64,000 nucleotides of DNA, taken from Corallium rubrum. Its lineage: Eukaryota; Cnidaria; Anthozoa; Scleralcyonacea; Coralliidae. The notes beneath the pieces are model-generated. The model had not been told where the DNA came from. It saw nothing but the letters and a program-made list of their open reading frames with translations, and made no database searches. Each line of letters starts with the position of its first letter. Position 1 is the first letter of the stretch. The position numbers and the translations under genes are program-made. Positions 51,601 through 60,222 of the stretch are shown one piece after another. Location: assembly GCA_964035015.1 (NCBI GenBank), contig OZ035997.1:10639473-10703472 (forward strand). Reading direction: 5' to 3'.

Positions 51601-53084
51601 GAATTGAACACTGAAGCTCATGTCAATTTTTGGTGGCAGCTCGCAACAAGTGAAAATACGAACACCAATCGGAATGCTCTTTGACATCTTAACGTCAAAC
51701 GTCTAACCGCGGTTTGCATTTATAAAAAAGAGCGTCAATCTAAAACTCTCTAATGGCGGTTGTTTTGAACGTCTTTTTACGCAACTGTTTCATGTTTTAG
51801 TTGAAATATACTAAAATTGCCCTTGATCGTCAGCTAAATTCTTACCTCGTTTCTCGCACAGAACTCCTTCATAATTTTCTCGACATTCACAAAAGAATGT
51901 CCCATTTACGGTATCCTCGCATTTTGCTAAATTTCTACATGGTTCTCCTTCACATGGAGTTACTAAAAAAGAACCAAATTACAATTGATCAGGAACAGTA
52001 AATCATAATAAATATAGGTTGGACCTTCACTAATGTCTGTAAAACATACAAACTCTCTCTTAATAAGAAACTTTAGTCAAAACATGAATTACCTTTAAAT
52101 AAACGTCTCTTAATTAAATGCCACGTTTGGAAATATTAATAGTTTTACGATATCTGCTCTCCTACTCGAGAAATGACCTTATCATTCTTAATTTTATGCT
52201 GCCATTTTGAGTTTGTCAAGCCAAGCTAATCTATTGAAAACGCTCTATAATGCATTGAGCTACACGAGGCTTGAATGGGGAGAAGATATTGTAGATTAGT
52301 TGTATGTTCCTAAACGGCAGCGTTTGCATTCGAGTGCCAACATATGCATGCACTACGTTAGACACGACTCCATTTTGTTAGCTTGACATTGATACGCACA
52401 AATTTAAGCATACGTTAAACAGGAAGTACACAACATTTTACTCATGCAATTTCACAATGCCCGACAGTTTCGATCGTCATCGACATCTACATGCATATGC
52501 AGAAATTCATGGGCTACACATAGTCCGCGACGCCATTTTTTGTCGTCAAGAAAAATTTGAAAGTTTTCACCAAGAAAACCTCGATTCAACCTATAGATCG
52601 TTTTCACTCACGTGACCGGTTGCCCATTGGGTGGTGAAACAATACGAAATATTTGAATAAGAAAGAGCTAATTCCCATACCGTACACCAATATGGCCGCC
52701 ATTTCATTGTTTTGGTACACCAATATGGCCGCCATTTCATTGTTTTGGTACACCAATATGGCCGCCGTGACGTCAGATGAAAACGATCTATATTTTACTC
52801 CCAGTTCTGAATTAGATTTCTAGATTTCCCTTCCAAAGATTGTTTTCTAGTACAGATAAAACCCCAACACGTCATGCATGTAAATAATAATAAATAATAA
52901 AATGACATATATTCAGACTTCTTCTATATATAGCTTCTGTATTTTAACTGTTTGCTATACTTGATACCTTTCTGACTGCAATCATATCCTTTATATCCAA
53001 GAGGACACGAGCATTTTTGGTGGTCGCCAATTAATGGTTCTCCCCCATTTCTACAAACATCTTCATCAGCTTTCATTGTTTGCG
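35626..53084 (-). CDS. EGF-repeat / TLDc domain protein (5' end missing)
   Basis: Seven minus-strand exons join in phase: 53084-52968, 51963-51846, 50335-50219 and 38064-37948 (EGF-like, all phase 1-1), 37732-37647 (linker AFYSRVGAPRVHGNVLLDM and more, phase 1 to 0), 36603-36381 and 35945-35626 (TLDc, stop at 35626). An AATAAA signal lies at 35484-35479. EGF modules are extracellular; TLDc is usually cytosolic and linked to oxidative-stress and V-ATPase functions, but EGF-TLDc combinations occur in cnidarians. So this is likely secreted or cell-surface; its role is unknown. The upstream exon with signal peptide was not found. The 12-kb intron at 38065-50218 is filled with transposons. Confidence 0.82.
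36050..36167. repeat. 56-bp hairpin next to a (TA)n tract
   Basis: AAGCTCCACATTATATATAC at 36050 is mirrored to 36105, with 26-bp perfect arms and a four-base loop. It is followed by a (TA)n microsatellite of about 60 bp. Both lie in the intron between the two TLDc exons. Confidence 0.92.
36642..37260. mobile_element. Mutator-like MITE, 9-bp TSD
   Basis: The short ends TAGCCTGC and GCAGGCTA are bordered by GAACGGAGT (36633-36641 and 37261-37269). Further inward both sides share GAGCCTGCACGGA. The 619-bp body has no gene. It sits ~40 bp upstream (minus-strand sense) of the first TLDc exon, within the intron. Confidence 0.85.
37647..37732 (-). CDS. linker exon of the EGF/TLDc gene
   Basis: The acceptor is TTATTTAG and the donor CAG|GTTAAT. 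It encodes 28 residues plus a split codon, starting AFYSRVGAPRVHGN. It converts phase 1 (EGF exons) to phase 0 (TLDc exon), and without it the frame would fail, which is the main support. Confidence 0.7.
37948..38064 (-). CDS. EGF-like exon 4
   Basis: A 117-bp exon between TTGCAG and GTAACA. It encodes PCELSPCKNGGTCSD, then FKCACKNGYGGVLC: six cysteines in the EGF spacing. No calcium-binding consensus is evident. Confidence 0.9.
38282..38930. repeat. CGTGTT/AACACG foldback array (left end)
   Basis: Dense interspersed copies of GCGTGTTGTAA and AACACG in both orientations. GTCCGCTATAGTGACACGCC at about 38321 is mirrored by its complement at about 38661, so the block folds on itself. A shorter related array is at 48575-48859. 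Confidence 0.85.
39467..39852. mobile_element. Mutator-like MITE, 9-bp TSD
   Basis: The ends TAGCCTCCTCCGCAGGCA and TGCCTGCGGAGGAGGCTA are inverted repeats, with ATAACATTT on both sides (39458-39466 and 39853-39861). It is 386 bp long with a purine-rich interior. The Gypsy element begins inside its right target duplication, so the Gypsy insertion came later. Confidence 0.88.
39861..39986 (+). repeat. 5' LTR of the Gypsy element
   Basis: 126 bp, TG...CA termini, identical to the LTR at 44518-44643. This is unusually short for Gypsy elements. Confidence 0.95.
39988..40002 (+). promoter_or_regulatory. tRNA primer-binding site
   Basis: TGGCGACGAGGATGG begins one base after the 5' LTR and would pair with a tRNA 3' end ...CCATCCTCGTCGCCA. 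From memory this matches animal tRNA-Ser(GCT). It overlaps the start of gag. Confidence 0.7.
39999..40567 (+). pseudogene. Gypsy gag, interrupted by a MITE
   Basis: From ATG at 39999: PAFDPDSDIG, then a capsid-like region (WKIWMEDFEMYITANGITDK, VEKLNEYFEPQKHRLYEVYK, FREARQDASETLDKYYIRLR). This is the retrotransposon gag domain that assembles into particles. A hAT MITE enters after 40567; gag resumes at 40951 in another reading context with a zinc knuckle region. Confidence 0.9.
40568..40942. mobile_element. hAT-type MITE inside Gypsy gag, 8-bp TSD
   Basis: The ends CAGGGGCGTAGGAAGC and (complement) CAGGGGCGTAGAAAG are bordered by CAAACCGT (40560-40567 and 40943-40950). It belongs to the same family as 3867-4442, sharing GGCCGGAATAGCTTTCGG, ACTCTGAAAATGCCATTTCC and TGGCGCCTCGTGGGAGTC. 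It is 375 bp long with no gene. It turns gag into two pieces. Confidence 0.95.
40951..42400 (+). pseudogene. Gypsy nucleocapsid, protease and RT (frameshifted)
   Basis: After the MITE the frame encodes two zinc-knuckle-like clusters (CKNCGGEWPHNTGIC and CRNCSKTNHFARVC). An aspartic protease follows (FTVDTGSSINIID). The reverse transcriptase has WISPIVIVPKKEDKIRLCID, KLDLTQAYHQLEL (motif A) and IADDILVFG (motif C; IADD instead of the common YIDD). The frame is lost near 42360-42400, and the text continues in another frame. The plus-strand Met at 40772 lies in the MITE and is not a real start. Confidence 0.92.
42360..43060 (+). pseudogene. Gypsy RT connection and RNase H
   Basis: The sequence continues GLNFSKDGVRPDPKKVSALA, SEVRSLLGMANYSSQFI and the RNase H signature: EVTVDASPVGLSAILAQRD, RRYSQTEKEALAVVWGIEHL, LYTDHKALEVIF. 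It ends PGSTNPADYLSRHPLE before a frameshift near 43040. This degrades the RNA strand during reverse transcription in an intact element. Confidence 0.92.
43045..44419 (+). pseudogene. Gypsy integrase (frameshifted)
   Basis: 43065-43541 holds the zinc-binding part (HEGHQGQVRTKALLREHVWF, LETCLACQ) and the first catalytic aspartate (KIDLYGP). A frameshift near 43530 precedes 43535-44419 with the second (VTSDNGPPFQG) and the catalytic glutamate (PQGNAEVEAF). A basic C-terminal domain and a Gln/Glu-rich tail end at 44419. The DDE residues are all present but not in one frame. Confidence 0.92.
44518..44643 (+). repeat. 3' LTR of the Gypsy element
   Basis: Identical to the 5' LTR. It is preceded by a purine-rich stretch, AGAAAAAGGGGGTGA (44503-44517), which serves as the polypurine tract for plus-strand priming. 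Confidence 0.95.
44645..44830. repeat. AT-rich inverted repeat
   Basis: ACATTAGTTAACA at about 44688 and TGTTAACTAATGT at about 44772 are mirrored, with weaker pairing outward (AAAAATATATTTCC against GAAGATATTTTTTTG) and a central TTAATTAATTAATCATTAATT core. It is probably a MITE. Confidence 0.6.
45035..45234. other. assembly gap (200 N)
   Basis: Exactly 200 Ns, so a placeholder size. TTCAGCATGT occurs on both sides (45025-45034 and 45235-45244), which suggests overlapping contig ends rather than missing sequence. Frames crossing it are meaningless. Confidence 0.97.
45450..46046. mobile_element. ~600-bp palindromic MITE
   Basis: Long inverted arms: ACTAAATGTTACGCATGGTT, GACAATCAAAAACTGTTACC, GTTGCTATGGCAACAATGA and TTTCAAAATGGCTGCCAATT on the left are all mirrored on the right up to about 46046. 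The arms are about 250 bp each with ~85-90% identity by eye. No coding potential. Confidence 0.8.
46131..46560. repeat. inverted-repeat element with C tract
   Basis: ACATATCATAGGCATAGAGT at the left is roughly mirrored by ACTCTATGCATATGGTACAT at about 46547. Two blocks inside resemble each other (GGGGGAACTCAGCCCC, CAGCCCCCCTGG). Probably a MITE. Confidence 0.45.
46658..46735. repeat. 78-bp hairpin
   Basis: TTAACTGGTGAAAATGATGA at the left is mirrored by TTCATTTTCACCAGTTAA at the right, with ~22-bp arms. Confidence 0.85.
46764..47387. mobile_element. 624-bp MITE with nested hairpins
   Basis: AGATGAAAAGGAAACTA is mirrored at 47371-47387. Inside, CCAGAAAACATCCACACCTC pairs with the CTGGA-ended segment near 46975, and AAAATATGGGGTCAC recurs several times in both orientations (about 47075, 47125, 47215, 47265). 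Confidence 0.75.
47388..48574. other. unassigned AT-rich sequence
   Basis: No gene is recognised. A GC-richer patch at 48180-48500 contains short open frames on both strands and an AAAACATGGCGGC motif; nothing definite can be assigned. Confidence 0.45.
48575..48859. repeat. CGTGTT/AACACG foldback array (right end)
   Basis: The same motif family as 38282-38930, in the opposite sense, ending TTTTCTAGTG at 48859. Confidence 0.8.
49005..49414 (-). pseudogene. LINE C-terminal fragment
   Basis: An open frame of 137 residues on the minus strand: NTTISPVFDYCGVVWDSCGT, LQNRAARLILGVNSTTPSDI, ALHQLGWIPLSDRRQKHKAI. This is the region after the RT domain of Jockey/CR1-type LINEs. Nothing of the RT core or endonuclease is nearby, so it is a 5'-truncated copy. 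It lies in an intron of the EGF/TLDc gene, in the same orientation. Confidence 0.82.
50219..50335 (-). CDS. EGF-like exon 3
   Basis: A 117-bp exon between TATAG and GTAAGT. It encodes PCDRKPCQNGGNCTDDG, then CFKCECTSGFRGFDC. It has the six EGF cysteines plus one extra, which might pair between modules. Confidence 0.9.
50609..51307. mobile_element. 699-bp palindromic MITE with 19-bp subrepeats
   Basis: CTACACCTTTTTCAGGTCAA at the left is mirrored to 51307. Each arm holds several copies of TTTCCAAATGATATTCAGA (or its complement), then TCAGCTGAGGGAACACATA. The central part is again an inverted repeat (AATTGCACTCATTGAAATAA). It lies between EGF exons 2 and 3. Confidence 0.85.
51846..51963 (-). 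CDS. EGF-like exon 2
   Basis: A 118-bp exon between TTTTAG and GTAAG. It encodes PCEGEPCRNLAKCEDTVNGT, then FFCECRENYEGVLC: a complete six-cysteine EGF module. The NGT sequon is a possible N-glycosylation site. Confidence 0.9.
52592..52792. mobile_element. 201-bp MITE with a 33-bp tandem repeat
   Basis: TATAGATCGTTTTCA is mirrored at 52778-52792. Inside are two full and one partial copies of a 33-bp unit starting GTACACCAATATGGCCGCCA. It lies between EGF exons 1 and 2. Confidence 0.82.
52968..53084 (-). CDS. EGF-like exon 1 (degenerate)
   Basis: A 117-bp exon between ATCTAG and GTATCA. It encodes DVCRNGGEPLIGDHQKCSCP, then LGYKGYDC. Only four cysteines are present; the cysteine expected after NGG is replaced by GEP. 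The exon length and phase match the other EGF exons, so it is probably real but atypical. The upstream exon must end in phase 1. Confidence 0.75.
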
Positions 53085-54342
53085 CTAGATTAGAAGTAAA
53101 ACGCAACAAAGTTAACACCGCCTTTCTTGTTTAAGTAAAATGTCTTTGGTAATACTAATAGAAACTTTTTCGTCAAAAAAGTTGTTCTAAATCATGTGGG
53201 TTTTTTTAATTTTGGGAGTTAAAACCAGAAATTATGCTCTAAAGTCTGAGAATTAGAATGATAATCAAGCCCCACGCACTTCCCTTATTTTGTAGGTCTA
53301 AACAAATACTTTAGTAAAATTTGTTTAAAAATTATATCGTTTTCGCACAATGAATTCCACAGCTCATGTAAAACGAATTTAAATCCTCACCCGCTCTTCA
53401 GGTTGTAAGTCATAACTCCGATATACCTTATTGCTATTATAAGCAAGCAATAACTTTTTGCTTTTTGGCATTGCAAGCTTAGCTTTTCAGAATGGATTTG
53501 TGTTGTTGGGGTTGTTATAGTGCAATAGTTAATCAGTAAAATATTGGATTATTTGTGATATCTTTGTATAACAATGATGTCATTGTTCGGTTAGTTTGCT
53601 ACAAGTCTGCAGCTAGTTTTGCCCACGACTAGTCAGATAAAGCTTCATAAAATAACGTTTATCTAAACCGATGTAGGTGCCAATGCATGATTGTTGTTTT
53701 AAAGTACCATAACTCCTAAGGAGAACGTCCAAAAGGCCACCGCTTTAAACACTGATGTGTTAGCTCATATTCTGTTTAAACGCAGCATGAAACGGATTTG
53801 GTTTTTGGTTTGGACTGTCCCAAGTTATGCAAAGGACAACTACCCAGATATTCAAAATAACAAGAGCATGTTTTTGTTCCTAACTGAAAGAGAAAAAATC
53901 ACAAAGACGTTGAAATACTCACTGATATATAGCATTATACATGATAAATGCTTTGTCTAACAAAATAGCCGAAAATGCGCCTCTGGCTCTGCAGTGGGCC
54001 TGCATGTGGGCTTTATTAATTTTTTAACAATTCAATTTTCTCTTATTTTCATTTTAATGTACAAAACTAAAAAGAATGTCACTCTAAAACAAGGTCATGG
54101 AGTCCCCGTTTACACGCGGTACCGAACGAATTCGAAACTGTCTCGAATTCGTATGGTTCCGCCTGTTTACACCGAGAAAAAGTCGGAACCGGTCTCGAAT
54201 TCGTCTGGTTCCGCCTGTTTACACGGCGAAATAGGACGAATTCAAGACCGGAGGCTAACTATATGCATAAATAAATTATAAACGAATATTGAATTATCGG
54301 TCAGTTATAAACAAAAAAGGCCTCGGTTCTCGGTAATTAACT
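53085..54342. other. unassigned; short direct repeats
   Basis: No exon of the EGF/TLDc gene was found here. At about 54100-54260, CTCGAATTCGT and TGGTTCCGCCTGTTTACAC recur twice, with GGAACC-type inverted motifs, likely a MITE remnant. Confidence 0.4.
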
Positions 54343-54348
54343 CTTACA

Positions 54349-54650
54349 TACGGAGCCCCAGAAGTGCCATCCATTAACACAAACGTTTTATTTTAGAATA
54401 CGAAACTTTTCTTTTGAACACACACTTTTTTTTTGAAACACAAATATTTTTTTTGAACACAAACTTTTTTTTGAACACACACACTTTTTTTTTTGCACAC
54501 ACACTTTTTTTTTTGCACACACTTTTTTTTTGAACACACACACTTTTTTTTGAACACACACACTTTTTTTTGAACACACACACTTTTTTTTGAACGCACA
54601 CACTTTTTTTGAACACACACACTTTTTTTGAACACACACACTTTTTTATC
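54349..54650. repeat. left terminal inverted repeat of the 7.6-kb element
   Basis: After ~70 bp of unique terminus, tandem GAACACACACACTTTTTTTT units (about 15-20 bp each) run to about 54646. They are mirrored at 61644-61988. Lysine/cysteine/valine-rich open frames here are repeat artefacts. Confidence 0.92.
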
Positions 54651-54692
54651 GTTTCGTTAAATCGCGGGCTCAAGCGCAGCCTTGTTACAACT

Positions 54693-57600
54693 ATGGCGGA
54701 CAAAAGGGATCACGAAGTTACAAAGGTGAGTTTAATATTAACATAATCTCCGTTGTGAATATATTCTCAACAATATTCTGCTCAAATATTCCAGGGTAAT
54801 GATTTGCTGTGAACTTTTATGTCGACGTTGTTTGTTAGCGTTTAATAGCGACGTCGAGTCGTCGATGAGACGACGATATGTTTGTCGATCGCCGATCTTT
54901 TCTGACAGTGTCACGTTCTGTCATACTTAATATCAGCAGAGTTTAGATCACAAAAATATTACACATGCCGATTTGTGTTGTCGATTTGTGTTACTACGGC
55001 ATTGCAAGATATATCGGCGTGTGAATTACCTCACAAATTACAGTACATGTATATAGTTGATCACACAACTAAATGTCAAATCGGTGACATATTCACCCAC
55101 ATATTATGTAAACCGTTGATAACTTTGTTTATTTCAAGGTTTGTACGTTTTTACGTGATAATGACATTGACGACAAAGTGGTGGAAACTGTCCGTGAACA
55201 AAAGGTGAGCAACACTACAGTAACTGATTTGTATGAAGTCTCGAGTAAATAAATAAATTTAAATCATATGTTTACCACAAAATTTTTTTAACAAAAACAC
55301 TGTTCGTGCAGGACTTGCAGCAAACACAATCAGTTACCTTTTTGTACCATCAATTTATAGATTGAAATGTTATATATAGCCAGCTGTTTTATTGTAATTC
55401 ATGTCAAGAGGTTTAAAGGGGAGTGAGAAAGTATGAATCACAGCCAGTTATATAGATAGGTATAAAAAACACAATTGCTTTCTGAGATTCAAAATAAAAC
55501 TATTTCCACTTGGCGACAATGAAAACAGCAACGAGGCCATTGTTCTTAAGATTTAGTGACTGTAATACCCGAACTGTCACATTGAGCTAATAATAGTAAA
55601 CCTTTTTAGTATTCTTTTTGGTGAAGAGTTCACCAAAAATATGTAGACGTTTGTTCAACAACGAGCAAGTGGCTTTGTTATTCATGCACTGTACAACCAG
55701 CCCAGCTGAAAAGACTAAACGTGTGTAATAATAACAATAATTGACCAACATAATGTAATAAACGATTTTAAATATTAAATTTAAAATGGGTTGTTTTCTA
55801 ATAACAATGAATGGGGGGGGGGGGGGGGGGGCAAATATCCTAGGAAATTTGCACCTTTCCCAGGGGATGAATTTCTTAGAAATTTTTTTGCCCAGCAAGG
55901 GTAGGTGGATGAATTTCTTAGGGAGTAAATTTCCTGTAACACTGGTCCACCTACATGTAACTACAACTGTAGCTACTGTAACTATAAATATAATATTCTG
56001 GTTTAACAATCATAATTGTTACAGACAAGTCTACCTACGTTCTTTTGAAAAGTTCAGGCTTCAAAAACATAATTTAAAGATTTGATGCTTTGGTGCTGTT
56101 AATACAACGCAGTAAACGTTTGTGGAGTACATGTGATCAGCAAAGATGGGCTCACAATGTTCTATTGTTACATTTATTAGATGGGATTTGATGCTGTTTA
56201 CATAGCCAGTGATGTCCAACTAAAAGATGAACTTGGAATTAAAGAACTTGGTGTCAGATTGTCTCTCAAAGCTTATTGTGAACGTGGTATTAAAGACAAA
56301 AAGAATACTGATTCAGATAAAGAAAAAGAGGAGAGAAAACGAAGGCTACTGGAAGAAATAATCAACCCAAAAAAAAGCAAAGGTACAAATGCAACTAAGC
56401 AAGAAAACCCTAAAAAATCCAGTAACAAAAAACCTCTCACTGAAAGAAATGTTTTAATGGGTTGGATACATTGTGGTAAAGGTGCAGATGAAAAGCCAAA
56501 AAGAGTCGGCCTAGAAAAAGGAGGGGGTACTCGACAACTTACTGCAACTACTGAGACAACTTATGAAGAATTGATTGAAGCTGGGAAAGCATGGTATTTT
56601 CCAAATGGAGTAAGCCAGTTTGGTAAAGATAAAGAGATGCATTTTGGACTAGCTGATTTTCAACGCCAGGCATTGGAGAAAGAACAGGAAAATCTATCTT
56701 TTACAGTAGGAAATTATGCTGAGAAAAATGGATTTAAATCAAGAATTAGAGTTTATTTAACCAGTCAACTGGCAGAGACTATCATAAGCGATAGCAGTAG
56801 TGAGAGTGAAGACGATGAAAACACCACTGGAGTAAGTACTATCAGTTTACCCCAAGCACAATTTCTTGAGAATGACGAAGAACATGTCGTTGACAACTTT
56901 ACAAGCTTAATCGGAACACACGATGAACGTATCGCATTACAAGAAGAACAAGATCGAGCCTATGCAGAATCTTTACTAAAAGGTCAGGAAAAAGACCAAG
57001 CAAAGAAACTGCTTTTAGAGAAAGAGCTGAACGATGTTGAACACCAAGAACGTTTGAGGAGCATTAGAGATTCCCGTGTATTACCTGAACCAGATATTAG
57101 CGAAAATCATGTTCTTGTGTCGGTTAGACACGTTACCCAAGGAATTGTAACCCGTTCGTTTTACCCAGGATCAAGCATGATGCAATTGTATGACTGGGTT
57201 GGTTCACTGCAGCTGGTTCCTGAATATTTTAAACTTGTGTCACCAATCAGCGGCAAAGTATGGCTACCTGAGGATAAAGCGGATGATGCATGTAGATGCA
57301 TTTTAAACATGATCGAGTGTGATGAGCCACTTCCCTTGTTGACTGATGACGATGTAATCACTACTGCAGGATTTTCAGAGTTGAATGAAACACCTCCTCA
57401 GATGATCCCTCCAGAAGCCTCTCATGAAATAGTAGTGAATAGTACTTCTGAAGTGCCGGAATATATCATGGAAGATGATGACTTTGATAACAATTTGTGG
57501 TATGTTGCAAGCTACACAGTAATTGTTGAATACAGTATAATACGTACGCATGCATGTTATTTATTAAATGTCTATGAAGTGAAAAATGCGTTGGCATTTT

Positions 57601-59531
57601 TGTTGTTTTATTGTAACAGAGAAAGAGTGCAGCTCACTGAAAATTTCAATGAGAATCTGATGCGTACATGTAGTTTTCGCGCTATCAACTTTCAAAATTT
57701 GCCATGGTTAGTTCGTTTTTGGATAAAAATTTGGCTTTCGGTAACAATGCTGACGACGTACGCAAATGGACAACTTGCATGAGAACAATAGATAATATGA
57801 TATTAATCTATTCATCTGGCATTAAACCAGTATTATTACTTGTAAAACTAGGAGTTACTATCGCAAGGGGAGTGCTGCCTTTTTGATTGAGGGTTGTCAC
57901 CTGGGTGGGTTTAATTTATGAGTAGAAAAACTTGTAACAGAATAATTTTTAATAACCAACCAACTAACTACAAGAATTATCACCAAACAATTATTAAACC
58001 ATAATAAGTAATAGATTGACTTATTGTAACTGTGCTTCTCTGCTTGAAAGTTATAGCATGCGTGTGGCTATATTCATGAATTGCAAATAGACAACAGTGA
58101 ATGTCTACTAAGATATAGTATGCTATATAATAAGATATATGATGATATGATATTACATTATATATGATGATATGATGTATGATGATATATCATATATGAT
58201 ATGATATTGTATAATGAATGATATTGTGTTATACAGTACAGTACAGTATATGATATATGATATGATATGGTATGGTGTGGTATATAGTATGGTATTGTAT
58301 GGTATGGGTGTTATATAGTGTGGGGTATGGTATGATGTGGTATGGTATGGGTATTATATAGTATGGAGTATGGTATTGTATGGTGTGGTATATGATAAGA
58401 TATGATACCATGCATGAAACAGGTATGACACATGGTACTGTATGACATGACATGATACAGTAATATGATATTACTTTTTTTTGCAGGAGAAAATCTGCTC
58501 TCAATATGTTGCAGCCAACACCAACAATCTCTATCCATCGTTTGCAGGTTGTTAAGAAGCTGATGGAATTATATTCCCGCCCAGAGTTCTGTAAAACTCT
58601 TCCTAAATTTCATTTTCAAGGGGAATTCGCGAATGATCTAGACGGCCCTAAACGAGCTGTTTATAACTTGTTTTGGGACGAGATCTTCAAAATGCATTTC
58701 GAAGGTGGCGGTGCTGTGGTGCCGAGAGTTGGTCCTGATATGTTTGACGATCTTATTACCATATTAGGACGCGTCGCCCTTCATGGATACATTTGCAGCG
58801 GTCTATTTCCTATCAGAATATCAAAGGTGTTTCTCAAGGCAATGATGTTTGGCGGGAACACCATTAGTCAAGATGAAATGGTACAGGGCTTTCTGGAATT
58901 TGTTACCGATCATGAAAGAGAATTTCTATCGCACTGCCTACGTCAGACAGTCTACACTCCAGAAGAGAAAGAAGAGCTATTAGAAATTGTCGCACAGTTT
59001 GGCGTTCGCTCAATCCCTACACCTGAAACCCTTCATGAGCAGATAGCGAAAATGGGAAGATGTGAGCTACTACAAAAATCGATGTGGGCATGCAGACCTT
59101 TCCGACAGGGTATCACTGACGCCGGTTCTGAAGATCCAATCTGGAGGAATCCAACCGACGTCGATGAGTTTTACGACAACTTATCAGTTTCAGCGGAAAA
59201 GGTCGTTCGAATTACATGCGTCGATGACGAAAATAGTCTCACAAAGTCACAAGTAACCGTGTACGGTTTCTTGCGGCGATATATGAAATCATGTAACAAA
59301 GAGAAAATTAGAGTTCTATACCGCTTTTTCACAGGTGCAGACGTCTTGGCTGTTAAGCAACTGAAAGTAATCTTCCACCTTAACCTTGGGAATCTCCCGC
59401 ATATATCAGCACACACGTGTTCTGGTGTTATCGATTTGCCGTCAGAAGGGTATGTCGGTTACCATGATTTCCACACTCAGCTAGATGCTTTGTTAAACAA
59501 TCCCGATTCCTGGAAATTTTACTTAAGATAG
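54693..59531 (+). CDS. SAM-like / ubiquitin-like / HECT E3 ligase (transposon-borne)
   Basis: Four exons join without a break: 54693-54725, 55139-55204, 56181-57499 and 58487-59531, giving 820 residues. Residues ~12-68 look like a SAM domain (VCTFLRDNDIDDKVVETV, ASDVQLKDELGIKELG). ~145-235 is a conserved block (GGGTRQL, AWYFPNGVSQFGK, RIRVYL). ~281-310 has EEQDRAYAESLLKGQEKD, seen before UBX domains, and ~341-415 is UBX/ubiquitin-like. ~485-820 is a HECT domain with the TC motif in HISAHTCSGVIDLP; Cys784 would be the thioester cysteine, 36 residues from the end. HECT ligases pass ubiquitin from E2 to substrate. The start ATG lies ~43 bp inside the left inverted repeat, so the terminus may act as promoter. 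Confidence 0.87.
58090..58470. repeat. ATGATATG microsatellite in intron 3 of the HECT gene
   Basis: Degenerate tandem ATGATATGATAT and TATGGTATGG units fill the 3' half of the intron before the acceptor TTTTGCAG (58479-58486). The minus-strand frames rich in Tyr/His/Ile/Pro are artefacts of this repeat. Confidence 0.92.
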
Positions 59532-59812
59532 CAAGATTTCATAAACTTGATAAAACTTGGCGCAAGTGTCTTTATTTGGTTTCTTGTTTATATTTTAGTG
59601 TCGCATACTTTTTTTATGTTAACATGCAATGAAACATGTAGTTCGGTTAAATTATAGTTTTGTTTACAATTACTTGTAAAACACATGCATGTACAACGAT
59701 GAACTGGAAAGCAGCACAAATGCTATTTTAATGTTATTCTTATGCTAGTATTGCAGTGGGTGCTAAATATTATGTACAGTTGTTTTGCTAAACGGGTAAT
59801 CATATTACTTAT

Positions 59813-59922
59813 AAGTAATAGCATAAAAAGAGGTGTATTCGCTATTAAACGTCCCGCTCGGTGAGGGTCATTTGTCATTTAGTAAATCTTTAGTAAATCA
59901 CCTCTTTTTATGCTATTACTTT
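59813..59922. repeat. hairpin between the two convergent genes
   Basis: AAGTAATAGCATAAAAAGAG at 59813 is mirrored by CTCTTTTTATGCTATTACTT ending at 59922, with ~23-bp arms. It lies between the HECT stop (59531) and the transposase stop (60223). It may be a tiny MITE or a structure at the shared 3' region. Confidence 0.8.
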
Positions 59923-60222
59923 GTAATATCATGTTTGGGAAAGTACAGTTATCGTATCTATAATGATTTGCCACAACAAAACTAAAGGCGTGTTGGATTA
60001 GCCAATCAGCGTCGATGGTACTTTTCTCCAGGCGAAAGCGAGGGGAAGGTACACTTGTCACTGTTTGGCAAATCTAACGCGCCTTTACTCTTTAGTTATA
60101 CGTGACGAGTTCGCATATACTTTTCCTGCATATATATTAATTGTTTAAATTTGTTTTAGTAGTTCTTTGCCTAGGTACTTCAGTTGGAAATACTTATGAG
60201 TTATGTAAGAAACTGTTTATAC

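Noticed and set aside
54374..54703. Cys/Lys/Val repeat proteins (also 61532-61963)
   Set aside because: All frames come from the GTGTGTTCAAAAAA arrays of the transposon ends; opposite-end copies give the same pseudo-proteins.
58229..58538. Tyr/His/Ile/Pro-rich minus-strand frames
   Set aside because: Produced by the ATGATATG microsatellite in intron 3 of the HECT gene.
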